Translations under genes and position numbers: made by a program
From: a virus
Reading direction: 5' to 3' (one strand)
IMG/VR virus record: IMGVR_UViG_3300006854_000032
Span: 1 to 44,130 of that record
Length of the DNA stretch: 44,130 nt
The notes under the pieces: generated by a model
Database searches by the model: none
Seen by the model: the letters and a program-made list of their open reading frames with translations, nothing else
What the model was told of the DNA's origin: nothing
Shown here: positions 36,883 to 44,130 of the stretch, one piece after another
Layout: the number at the start of each line of letters is the position of its first letter
How positions within the stretch are numbered: the stretch's first letter is position 1

Positions 36883-38486
36883 GTTTGTCCGCCGTCGGTG
36901 GATTCGATCTGTTCGCCGGTTTTCTTATTCGTTGCCGTCAGGCGCGTCGACGTCGTGCTGGAGGAGGATGGCCCCGCTTCCGGATTCATGCCGGGCTGCC
37001 CATACACGCCCATCGGTTTCAACAAGGATTCCTTTTTGCGCTGGATGAACGGCACGACCACGGTTTCGATTTGCGATCGGAAGGCATCGGGCGAGAGATC
37101 GGGCTGCGTCATGTCGATACCCATCTGCCGCGACATATCCGTAGCGGAGCCAAAGCCCAGCGCTCCGGACAATTCATCGGCAAACGCCGTGCGCGCGGTG
37201 GCGAGATTGGAATATTTCTTCCCGCTCAACTGGATGCCGCCCTGGATGATCAGATCGTTGAGCTTCTTGATCCCTGTGCGTGTGGCATTGTCGGAAAGCT
37301 GCAGGAGATCCGGTACTGCGGCCAGGACGTTATCCATCGAGGCGAGCTGCTGCTGGACTTTCGGATTCGACGCGAACTTGTAGCCCATTTCGAAGGCGGC
37401 CGGATTGAAGTTCGGATTCAACTCCCGAGCCTTGTCGTAGATCGCCGGTTTGATCTGCATGCTGCCCGCGCGTGTGGGATAGAGCGAGCGGAATGCGTTG
37501 TACGTCAATTTGCCGTAGGCGAGATCCTGCGCGATGCGGAATTCTTTCGAGTCGGGCGCGATCTCCACGGGTTTGTTCATCAGATCTTGCCGCGCCGCCG
37601 CGCCGGCTGCGGCCGTTTGCACGCGCTGATCTTGTTTGTACTTGTCGTAATCGGTCAGCGTTTTGCCGGGATTGTCTTTCAGCCACTGCTGCGCCGTTTG
37701 CTCGTTGAGCGGCCGTTGGGGCGCCGCTTGTTGGCCGAGCACGCGCATTTCGTTTTTGTATGTGCCGTCGGCTTGACGCACGCGGAAGATGGCCGCGCGT
37801 TCCTGCTTCTCGTTCGTGAATTCCGTTCCCGGCATCATCGTGCCGGAGGCTTCCTGGGCCTGCTTGTTGTTGAACTCGGTCGTCTTCTGCGTCGCTTCCG
37901 TCGCGGCCCGCGTTTCGGCCGCGTTCTTCCGCGTTTCCTCGGCCGCACTCACGATGTGCTCGTGAATCGATTTCGAGAGAGCCGTGCCGACGAGAAAGTC
38001 TTGAAGCTTTCCCTCCTGCTGCAGTTGTTGGGGGTCGGGCCATTCCGGATGTCGCGACCATACCTGAGTCAGGACACCGGCCTGATTCTCCGCCGGAGCG
38101 CCCAGGATCTTCATCACATCCTCAGAGGCGATGGCGCGTGTTTTCTCATCCGCGGCACTTTCCAGCGCCTGGCGTCGGAGCTTTTCATCACCCAGATTCG
38201 CGATGTGCTGGGTGAGCGTCGTGATGGTGTTCATCATTGCCGGTGAGACTTGTCCGGATTTCTGAAGAAGGTCGCGGACTTTCGTCGGATCGCCGCCGGC
38301 CTGGCGGAACGCCTCGCGGACGATCTGCGCTTCCTGGAACGCCTGCTGGCCTTGCTGGAGCTGGAGCTGGTGGGCCTTCGACTCGGTCACGAGGTCCTTG
38401 AGCTGCAGCATCTGCGTAAAGTCATCGGCGAGACTCGGTCGCTGGACCGGTCGGATCTGGGAATAGATGGACGGATCAATCGCCAT
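36861..38486 (-). CDS. Internal virion (ejection) protein
   Basis: This 541-aa protein starts MAIDPSIYSQIRPVQRPSLA. A Gln-rich coiled coil follows (KAHQLQLQQGQQAFQEAQIV). The helical middle has VRDLLQKSGQVSPAMMNTIT, and the C-terminal part IKPAIYDKARELNPNFNPAA. The end reads TNKKTGEQIESTDGGQTWHK. Structure-prone Gln/Ala helices, with neighbours of the same kind, fit an ejection-type protein. The gene overlaps the next by 22 bp. Confidence 0.65.
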   Translation of the reverse strand: MAIDPSIYSQIRPVQRPSLADDFTQMLQLKDLVTESKAHQLQLQQGQQAFQEAQIVREAFRQAGGDPTKVRDLLQKSGQVSPAMMNTITTLTQHIANLGDEKLRRQALESAADEKTRAIASEDVMKILGAPAENQAGVLTQVWSRHPEWPDPQQLQQEGKLQDFLVGTALSKSIHEHIVSAAEETRKNAAETRAATEATQKTTEFNNKQAQEASGTMMPGTEFTNEKQERAAIFRVRQADGTYKNEMRVLGQQAAPQRPLNEQTAQQWLKDNPGKTLTDYDKYKQDQRVQTAAAGAAARQDLMNKPVEIAPDSKEFRIAQDLAYGKLTYNAFRSLYPTRAGSMQIKPAIYDKARELNPNFNPAAFEMGYKFASNPKVQQQLASMDNVLAAVPDLLQLSDNATRTGIKKLNDLIIQGGIQLSGKKYSNLATARTAFADELSGALGFGSATDMSRQMGIDMTQPDLSPDAFRSQIETVVVPFIQRKKESLLKPMGVYGQPGMNPEAGPSSSSTTSTRLTATNKKTGEQIESTDGGQTWHKLQK

Positions 38487-38488
38487 GA

Positions 38489-40102
38489 CTAATAGCCTCC
38501 GATCTGGCGCAGCGTGAGGAACTGTCCGGGAAGCCGGCCGATGTTGGAGTAGACATTGTTGTTGTTATTTCCGCGTGCGAGTGTCGCGGAAGCATTCGCG
38601 TTGGCTTGATTGGTCGTGATGTCCCCGATCGTCCGTGCGGTCGACAGTCCGATGTTGCCGGTGCTGTTCGCAAAATCCGCGCCGTAGGCTCCGGTCTGTC
38701 CTGCGGCGGTCTGTCCCAATCCCGCAAGGGTCGCGTAGCGGTTGAAGAGATCGTTGCCATTCGTGCGGAACGTGTCGCGGCGTTGCGCATACTCGGACAT
38801 GGCCCGCGTCCAGGCGTCGCCCTCGGCGCCGTAGCGCTGCGCTTCATTGGTGCGGAAGTTTCCGGCCTCCAGGTCGTATTTGTCTCGTGCTCGCGAGTAC
38901 GCGTTCTGGAATTCCGTCGACGCATAGTCCTGGTTGTAGCGGTCGAGCGCTTTCGCCGTTCCTCCGTTTTGGAGTACTCCTCGTGCCGCGGCATTGCGTT
39001 CCATGCCGAGCTCGCCCTGATCGCGCCGAAATTCATAACTCGGATCGGACAGCAGATCCGCGCTCGTGAAGGAAAACGGTTTCGTGAAGGGCTGGGGCGC
39101 GGTGACCTGGGGCGATTGGAAGCGTTCGTCAAAGGGTTGAGCGAGGGCGCCGAATGATGAGAAATCCGTTCCCGAACCGATGTCGTGCGTCTGAAGGTCG
39201 CCCTGGAAATCCGGTCCCGGATAGGTTTGATCAAACCACTGGTCGAAGGAGCCGCCCGAGGCCGGGGAGCCCGGCTGGATCTGGGGCGGTTGGTAATTCG
39301 CGCCCGTGTAGCCCTGATAATTCGAATTGCCGGTGTACTGCCGGACGATGTTCAGCGCGTCGTTGGGATCGGAAACGGGAACGTAATCGCTTTCCCCCTT
39401 CTGGCGCATGTAGGCTTCCAAATCCGCCTGCGAATTGAAATGCTGCGGATCGCTGCCATCCGGAAGTCCCGTCTCAAACTGGCCAGTCTGGGGATTTTGC
39501 CAGACGATGCGCGTTGCCGGCCGTCCCGGGTTCTGCTGGGCGCTGCCGGAGGTGACGGAGGAGCGCTGGGCGGGGTTATCCGTTGGCGTGATGGTCTGGG
39601 CGGGAATGGAGGTCTGCGCACTCACCTGGGCCAGCGTGGGTGTGCCCGTGGATGTCATACCCACCAGTTGAGCCAGCGATACGCCCTGGCCCTGATTGTT
39701 CACCCAGACGTTGCCGCCGTTGACCATCGGCCCCTTTTGGAGCGGTGCTCCGGTCTTCGGATCGATCGGCAAACCGCCCGAGGCCAGGATCTGCTGCAAG
39801 TGCGGCGAGGCGTGCCCGGTCAGCTCGGCGGGTTCGGCAAAATACGGGGCTGTCGAGCCGTCGGGCATCAGGAAATTGATCTGGAGGCGTCCGGGAGCCT
39901 GGCTGCCGGGCGGGACCTGGGAATTCACCGCAGGTGTCCCGGTCGCGTCGTAAAACGCGCCGGTGGCCTGGGCGGCTTGCAGGCGCTGGGCCTGGAGGGC
40001 GGCTGGATCCGTTCCCGGATCATCCATCATCATCGAGAGCCGGGCGACTTGATTGTTGCGTTCTTCGGCCGCGCGGCCGATGGCGTCGTTCGTGTAAGCC
40101 AT
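38489..40102 (-). CDS. Internal virion protein, Gln/Pro-rich
   Basis: This 537-aa protein has an N-terminal helix (AIGRAAEERNNQVARLSMMM) and a long low-complexity region rich in Pro, Gln, Gly, Ser and Thr (residues 90-330). A helical C-terminal region follows with YEFRRDQGELGMERNAAARG and DKYDLEAGNFRTNEAQRYG. The end carries an Asn-rich patch (ARGNNNNNVYSNIG). The C-terminal helical region resembles internal virion proteins that line podoviral ejection channels. The function is assigned by position. Confidence 0.6.
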   Translation of the reverse strand: MAYTNDAIGRAAEERNNQVARLSMMMDDPGTDPAALQAQRLQAAQATGAFYDATGTPAVNSQVPPGSQAPGRLQINFLMPDGSTAPYFAEPAELTGHASPHLQQILASGGLPIDPKTGAPLQKGPMVNGGNVWVNNQGQGVSLAQLVGMTSTGTPTLAQVSAQTSIPAQTITPTDNPAQRSSVTSGSAQQNPGRPATRIVWQNPQTGQFETGLPDGSDPQHFNSQADLEAYMRQKGESDYVPVSDPNDALNIVRQYTGNSNYQGYTGANYQPPQIQPGSPASGGSFDQWFDQTYPGPDFQGDLQTHDIGSGTDFSSFGALAQPFDERFQSPQVTAPQPFTKPFSFTSADLLSDPSYEFRRDQGELGMERNAAARGVLQNGGTAKALDRYNQDYASTEFQNAYSRARDKYDLEAGNFRTNEAQRYGAEGDAWTRAMSEYAQRRDTFRTNGNDLFNRYATLAGLGQTAAGQTGAYGADFANSTGNIGLSTARTIGDITTNQANANASATLARGNNNNNVYSNIGRLPGQFLTLRQIGGY

Positions 40103-40109
40103 GTGTTTT

Positions 40110-41267
40110 TTACAGGGGGGCCGGTGAAGAAATGGGGATCCGCCGGAAGGGCACGCGGCGCATCAATCCCGGAAGTGGGGCGTTGGGGGGTAAAACCTGG
40201 GGATTCGCCGGTGTGCCGATCTGTTGCAGTCCCGGCGTCCCTGGCGTCGTCGGTGTCATCGTCTGGGCCGTCGGTTGGGCGTTGGCCGTGCGGGGCAGGC
40301 CCATCAGATCGCTGAGTCGATAGACGGCATTCGAGCCCACATTCAACCAGGGAAGCGTGTCATTGCGCGACTGACTGTACATGTCCCGCTGCAGTCCGAG
40401 GGCATCGCTAGCGGCTTTGGATTGCGCGTCGATCGCGTATTTCGAAGCATCCGACTGGATCTGGGCGGCTTTGGAAATCGCGTCGTTGGAGGATTTCAGT
40501 CCGAAGAGATCGCCCGCCAGTGAGGTTCCCGTGAAGATGTAGGGAAGCAGGGAGTCGAGCAGGCTTTTGCCGGTCGCGGGATTTTTCTTGTTCAGATCGA
40601 AAGGGAGAGGCGGTCCTTGCCAGTCTCCATTTGGATTGGTTTTGGTGTTGGGATCGCTGGGATTCGTGCTGTTCGGATCGCCATTCGAACCCGGATCGCC
40701 ATTCGAACCCGGCGTTGTCGTGCCAGGCGCCGTCCCGGTCGTTCCCTGCGGTACGCCTCCGGAACTGGGCTTCAAGATCAATCCGGCCAGCGAGCCGATG
40801 CCTGGTAATAGTCTCAACAGAAGATCCAGACCGAGTCCGGTCGTGCCGGTTGGCGACGTCGTCGGGCTATAGGAGGATCCCAGGGTCTGGTTGAGCCCTT
40901 GAAGGCCGCCAAAACCGAATTGTTTCGCCAGGCCGTCCAGGGTCTGGGTGAACGCGGGGGTCCTGGTGAGCGCCTGGGTGATCGTCTGCTGGGCCTGAGG
41001 CTTCAAAAACGCCGGGGCCTGACGGTAGAACTCTTGAGCGCCATTCAAATACTCGGACCACCAGCTGAGGAGATCCTGCGGGCTTTGGAGCGATCCGAGT
41101 TTGCCGACCATGCGATCGTGAAAACTTTGATTCCAGAGGTCGGATGTCTTGCGGCCGGAACCGAATCCGGAAAACATCACCGGAAGCGCGGCCGCGGCGG
41201 AGGCGCCAACGCTGGCGGCACCGGCTCCGGCGCCAACGGTCGAGAGTGTGGGTCCTGAACTGATCAT
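40110..41267 (-). CDS. Internal virion protein with Ala/Gly-rich N-terminus
   Basis: This 385-aa protein opens with a hydrophobic Ala/Gly run (STVGAGAGAASVGASAAAAL). A helical domain (LLSWWSEYLNGAQEFYRQAP) and a hydrophobic LGLDLLLRLLPGIGSLAGLI segment follow. A Gly/Thr/Asn/Pro linker contains the GSNGDP repeat. The C-terminal helices include KAAQIQSDASKYAIDAQSKA. The membrane-seeking segments would suit a channel-forming ejection protein. No firm family match is claimed. Confidence 0.6.
   Translation of the reverse strand: MISSGPTLSTVGAGAGAASVGASAAAALPVMFSGFGSGRKTSDLWNQSFHDRMVGKLGSLQSPQDLLSWWSEYLNGAQEFYRQAPAFLKPQAQQTITQALTRTPAFTQTLDGLAKQFGFGGLQGLNQTLGSSYSPTTSPTGTTGLGLDLLLRLLPGIGSLAGLILKPSSGGVPQGTTGTAPGTTTPGSNGDPGSNGDPNSTNPSDPNTKTNPNGDWQGPPLPFDLNKKNPATGKSLLDSLLPYIFTGTSLAGDLFGLKSSNDAISKAAQIQSDASKYAIDAQSKAASDALGLQRDMYSQSRNDTLPWLNVGSNAVYRLSDLMGLPRTANAQPTAQTMTPTTPGTPGLQQIGTPANPQVLPPNAPLPGLMRRVPFRRIPISSPAPL
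40675..40710. repeat. Two 18-bp tandem repeats inside a virion gene
   Basis: GGATCGCCATTCGAACCC occurs twice in a row (40675-40692 and 40693-40710). It encodes the repeated GSNGDP of the flexible linker in the minus-strand gene. The length is a multiple of three, so the frame is kept and copy number could vary. Confidence 0.8.
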
Positions 41268-41288
41268 GAGTGTGTTATTTCGGTGGGG

Positions 41289-41612
41289 TTATCGTGCCCG
41301 CATCCAATCGACGGTTGCGGTCGAGTTAGTTTTGGAAGAATTCAGCGTGAAGCCGGTCTTGGCTTTGTTCGTGACCCAGACGGTTTCGTTCGCATTCACG
41401 GATATCGTGACCCGATAGTCCGTGTCGGGTTCTTGCTTGTCGAAGGTGACGGTTAACGTATTCGAGGATGCAAACGTCGCCGAGCCATTGAGCGGAGAAG
41501 CATCATTGACGGCACGCACCAATGCGCCGAGCCAGAGAAACCAGGGCTTCGAGCGGATGATGCCCAGCTCCGGTGCCAGCGCTGTATCAATCGGCGCTTT
41601 CGAGAGCTTCAT
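41289..41612 (-). CDS. Small beta-sandwich virion protein (H-type-lectin-like motif)
   Basis: This 107-aa protein has NTLTVTFDKQEPDTDYRVTI, then SVNANETVWVTNKAKTGFTL and NSSKTNSTATVDWMRAR. The F-x3-E/QPDTxYxVxxS...W.TNK...GFT.N pattern recurs in short tail-fibre tips and H-type-lectin-like modules of phages. It lies between the gp10-like and internal virion genes. It may be a fibre tip or a tail-machine decoration. Confidence 0.62.
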   Translation of the reverse strand: MKLSKAPIDTALAPELGIIRSKPWFLWLGALVRAVNDASPLNGSATFASSNTLTVTFDKQEPDTDYRVTISVNANETVWVTNKAKTGFTLNSSKTNSTATVDWMRAR

Positions 41613-43037
41613 CTAATTATCGAGCGCGCGAGCGGCAATCGATGCCCCGCAGATGCGCCAGGGAATCGGATCCGTAAAGACGGCCCGAAAGACACGATCC
41701 CGTGCCGAGCCCAGGCGTGTCGTTTTCGCGCGCACTTTGTATTCGCCCAGCTTTCCCGCACCAATCGATCGCTCGAAGGGAAACGTTTTGCCGCCGTCAT
41801 TGGACCACTGCAAGGCGAATGTGGGATCGGAGCCCTGTCCGGAGACGAGTCCCTTTCCCGGCTCCAGATCCAGTTGAAACCCGTCGTAGATATAGCCGTT
41901 CGTGTTCTTCCCCAAATGTGGGGCCTGGCGCATGCGGCGGATCGTCGAGCCTTCATCGGTGTAGGTCGTCGCGGACAGTTGATAAATTTTCGCCGACGAT
42001 CGCGAGCCCGTGAGGTGCTTGCCAAACGCAAACGCGTAGTGCAAACCGAGGTCGGCGTCGTAAGAGGCGCCGTTCCAGTACAACTGTTCGTGCCAGTCGT
42101 CCGTGGCTACGTCATAGACCCACGTGGCATTCGCTGAAGGGAACGTCAGGTGATAGAAGGAATGCCCGAGCCACTGGTAGGCAAAGGCCACGGCGTCATC
42201 GATGCGCGCATAATTTTGAATCGCGTATTCGATGGCGTGATTCGATACGCGTTTGGGGGAGTAGCCTTGTGCTCTCCAGACCACGCCCTGTCCGTGTTCG
42301 TCCGCACCCAGCCAGAAAAACGAATTGTCCAAACGTGCCGGAGAGAAGCGTGCCGCGCAGCCGACCTGGATGATGCCGGCCGGTGAGGGTTCAAAGGGAA
42401 ACTCCGCGCCGGTGTCATCGAACAACTGCGTGATCTTGTCGCCGAAGATCGCCACTTCGCGGTGGTCAATCAACATCGTGACCTGGGTGTTCGCTGAGGA
42501 TTCCACCGTCCCCCGGTCCAGTGCGGACCAGGACGTGATGTCTCTCAGTGCGGAGATGTAAAAGTAGCCGTCCGCGGCGAGCACGATGAAATAGCCATCG
42601 GAGTAGCCGATCTTCAACGCATTGGGAGGAAAGCCCGCGCTCGTGATCTGGGTCAGGACACCGCCTCTGACGTAGTAGCCCAGGCCCGCGGAAATGATGC
42701 CGATGTCGGTAGCCGATGCCGCAAAGGACACGGGCCGGTTGTCGTTGCCGACCGAGCCCAATGATGTCGCGGTCCCGGCCGCATTCACCCGGTAGAGATT
42801 CGAGCCTCCGACCGCATAGAGAAACCCATCGGGTGCGGTGAACTGTCCGCGCACAGGCCCGGCGCCGAGTGTCGAAAAGAGAATCTTGCCGGGTGTCCAG
42901 ATCAGTGCCGCGGGCGAACGTCCGCTTCCGGATTCAATTTGCTCGAGGTAGAAATTGACGGTCCTCGAGGAATCAAGAAAGACGGATTGTGCGGGATAGG
43001 ACGGAGAAAGGAATCCCGGAAACGGGGCGAGCTTCAT
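41613..43037 (-). CDS. P22 gp10-like packaged DNA stabilisation protein
   Basis: This 474-aa protein starts MKLAPFPGFLSPSYPAQSVF. It has the repeating beta-propeller-like pattern of gp10/Phage_stabilise proteins: YAVGGSNLYRVNAAGTATSL, FAASATDIGIISAGLGYYV, and FIVLAADGYFYISALRDITS. Further on are EVAIFGDKITQLFDDTG and EHGQGVVWRAQGYSPKRVSN. gp10 hexamers plug the tail after gp4 and before the needle. Together with the gp4-like and portal genes this indicates a P22-type tail machine. Length and fold pattern agree. Confidence 0.8.
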   Translation of the reverse strand: MKLAPFPGFLSPSYPAQSVFLDSSRTVNFYLEQIESGSGRSPAALIWTPGKILFSTLGAGPVRGQFTAPDGFLYAVGGSNLYRVNAAGTATSLGSVGNDNRPVSFAASATDIGIISAGLGYYVRGGVLTQITSAGFPPNALKIGYSDGYFIVLAADGYFYISALRDITSWSALDRGTVESSANTQVTMLIDHREVAIFGDKITQLFDDTGAEFPFEPSPAGIIQVGCAARFSPARLDNSFFWLGADEHGQGVVWRAQGYSPKRVSNHAIEYAIQNYARIDDAVAFAYQWLGHSFYHLTFPSANATWVYDVATDDWHEQLYWNGASYDADLGLHYAFAFGKHLTGSRSSAKIYQLSATTYTDEGSTIRRMRQAPHLGKNTNGYIYDGFQLDLEPGKGLVSGQGSDPTFALQWSNDGGKTFPFERSIGAGKLGEYKVRAKTTRLGSARDRVFRAVFTDPIPWRICGASIAARALDN

Positions 43038-43052
43038 GAATTGTGAAGGGGA

Positions 43053-43436
43053 CTACGCGGTGAAGAGGATGACTTTCGGGCGCGACTCGAGCGAGCCGGC
43101 GAAGTCTTTGTTGATCACGACGTGCAGGGCGGGGCTTTCTTTTTTCTCCCAGCTTTGGTCGACGCGTTCCAGTTCCGCTGCGGCTTTGGCTTCCGGGTCC
43201 TTCGATCGGGCGTAGAGCCGGAGAAGTAACGCGAGCGCGTAACCTTTCCAGTCCGGCTGCTTTTTCGATTGCGGCTGATTCACTAGGAGGAAGGGCAGCT
43301 CTGTCGAGGATGTTGCGCCGTCAACGATCTGCGGCAGGAGTTCCGCTTTCAGTTCCTTCATCCGCTTTTCACATCGCGCATGTTGGGCGTGCAGGCGGAT
43401 GAATTCTTCGGTCTTTTGGCGATCCAGTTCCGGCAT
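43053..43436 (-). CDS. Hypothetical protein, late operon
   Basis: This 127-aa protein has a charged N-terminal helix (FIRLHAQHARCEKRMKELKA). A middle hydrophobic helix (WKGYALALLLRLYARSKDPE) and a beta end (SPALHVVINKDFAGSLESRP) follow. It lies between the holin-like and gp10-like genes. No family is recognised. Confidence 0.55.
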   Translation of the reverse strand: MPELDRQKTEEFIRLHAQHARCEKRMKELKAELLPQIVDGATSSTELPFLLVNQPQSKKQPDWKGYALALLLRLYARSKDPEAKAAAELERVDQSWEKKESPALHVVINKDFAGSLESRPKVILFTA

Positions 43437-43437
43437 G

Positions 43438-43662
43438 TTATTTCGAGTTGTCTTCTTTCGGTCCCACGCCGAAGATCAATCCCAGTCCGGCGACAACCGC
43501 GAGACCCGCGGCGACTTTCGGATGCGCGGCGGCCACTTCCTGGACGATGCCGCCGATGGGCGTATTCGGATTGAGCAGAGCGAGCAGTGCGCCCAGGCCT
43601 GCCAGGGCGCCCCCGGCCAGAGACGAGGGAACATGGGTGATGTTGCTAAGCAGTTTGTTCAT
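43438..43662 (-). CDS. Holin-like two-TM protein
   Basis: This 74-aa protein starts at ATG 43662, overlapping the endolysin stop (ATGA). Hydrophobic helices are SSLAGGALAGLGALLALLN and KVAAGLAVVAGLGLIFGVG, with a charged C-terminus (PKEDNSK). Size, topology and position next to the endolysin are those of a phage holin, which would let endolysin reach the wall. Sequence is too low-complexity to name a family. Confidence 0.72.
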   Translation of the reverse strand: MNKLLSNITHVPSSLAGGALAGLGALLALLNPNTPIGGIVQEVAAAHPKVAAGLAVVAGLGLIFGVGPKEDNSK

Positions 43663-44130
43663 GCGAATCCTTTCTCGATTTCGGAGTGGAGACGAAACAG
43701 GCGCCGCATCCAGCCGCGGCCGAAGTGGAGGAAACCGCCGCAGCCGGCATACCAGAAGGCGCGGGCGGACAGCAGATCTTCCAGAGCGGCGAGGGATGTC
43801 GCCCAGGCCGCACGTGTGGTGATATCGCCGATGATCCCGTCGGCCTTCACATTGAGGGCCTGCTGCAGCCATCGCGAGGCGTTGGTCGAACCGTGTTGCA
43901 CGGCCGTGTCGAATAAGACGAGCGCTACGGGCCAGGGCAGGTTGTCGCATTTCAGGCGGTCCCAGAAGTCCCGTTTGTAAATCGCGATCGCCTGTTCTCG
44001 AGAGAATGTCGAGAGGCGGACTTCGGGATATTCTCTCGAGGAGATCCCGAATTTCGTCAGCCCGCCCGCGTCCGCGGCATCGTTCGCGACTCCGCCTTCT
44101 TCCTCGAGGACGAAGGCGAGGGCCTGATCA
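43659..44130 (-). CDS. Endolysin, GH108-type muramidase (main part)
   Basis: Joined to positions 21-1, the gene encodes 159 aa. The GH108 (N-acetylmuramidase-type) motif DQALAFVLEEEGGVAND has the catalytic-type Glu in EEEGG. ADAGGLTKFGISSREYPEV and KRDFWDRLKCDNLPWPVALV follow. A C-terminal region (WLQQALNVKADGIIGDITTR) resembles PG-binding. It degrades the peptidoglycan. It is flanked by an XhlA-like and a holin-like gene, each joined by ATGA. No signal peptide is present, so holin-dependent export is expected. Confidence 0.85.
   Translation of the reverse strand, partial: DQALAFVLEEEGGVANDAADAGGLTKFGISSREYPEVRLSTFSREQAIAIYKRDFWDRLKCDNLPWPVALVLFDTAVQHGSTNASRWLQQALNVKADGIIGDITTRAAWATSLAALEDLLSARAFWYAGCGGFLHFGRGWMRRLFRLHSEIEKGFA
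44118..44130. repeat. Terminal overlap, copy 2 (circular contig)
   Basis: These 13 bases are the same as positions 1-13. See the first copy: the endolysin frame runs through the joint, so this is the overlap of a circular map. Confidence 0.85.

Noticed and set aside
1-44130. Diversity-generating retroelement, expected because the capsid is BPP-1-like
   Set aside because: No reverse transcriptase motif (such as YxDD) and no template/variable repeat pair were seen.
1-44130. CRISPR arrays, transposase genes or IS ends
   Set aside because: No regular spaced repeats beyond the short iterons and no transposase motifs were seen.

Overview
The window looks like one complete genome of a temperate, short-tailed (podovirus-type) tailed phage, about 44.1 kb and GC-rich. 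The last 13 bases repeat the first 13. A lysozyme-type endolysin starts at position 21 on the minus strand and continues without a break from position 44117 down to 43659. The contig is therefore circular (44117 bp once the overlap is removed) and was cut inside the endolysin gene. The host cannot be read directly. High GC, AAAGGAAA-type ribosome sites and many signal peptides ending in Ala-Gln would suit an Acidobacteriota-like soil Gram-negative, but this is inference.

Layout. A long leftward (minus) late block runs from about 20.3 kb down to 1 and on across the junction to 34.7 kb. In transcription order it holds: an O-type replication initiator with four 17-bp iterons inside its own gene (20.3-19.4 kb); small conserved and zinc-ribbon genes (19.4-14.6 kb); a serine recombinase; small and large terminase; a GTAP/QR-type structural protein; a P22-like portal; scaffold; a BPP-1-like major capsid protein and Bbp16-type cement; secreted-looking structural proteins; a P22 gp4-like tail adaptor; a lysis cassette (coiled-coil/TM protein, endolysin, holin-like protein); a P22 gp10-like protein; and four large internal virion/ejection proteins. 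A separate leftward trio at 34.1-31.9 kb encodes a tail fibre and two partners, each with a signal peptide.

The control and integration region lies at 21-25.6 kb: a tRNA-Val-like attP with flanking arm repeats, a tyrosine integrase, an excisionase-like HTH fused to a GIY-YIG-type domain, a probable Acb2/Tad1-hairpin anti-defence protein, and two divergent XRE regulators with nearly the same recognition helix. A rightward early operon (25.6-31.9 kb) begins at a promoter that shares operator-like ATACGAC elements with the regulator promoter. It encodes a RecA-like (Sak4-type) ATPase, a PD-(D/E)XK nuclease, two HNH proteins and many small ATGA-overlapped genes, and ends at a strong terminator followed by a candidate structured RNA.

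The most striking observation is a 216-nt ORF-less group I intron (4850-5065, minus strand) that splits the major capsid gene after codon 17. Its internal guide pairs perfectly with the 5' exon, ending in the diagnostic U-G wobble. A free-standing HNH endonuclease gene lies about 240 bp away on the opposite strand, which suggests collaborative homing. Other points are signal peptides on five putative virion proteins, the lambda-like intragenic origin, the Xis/GIY-YIG fusion and several hairpin-dense intergenic regions.
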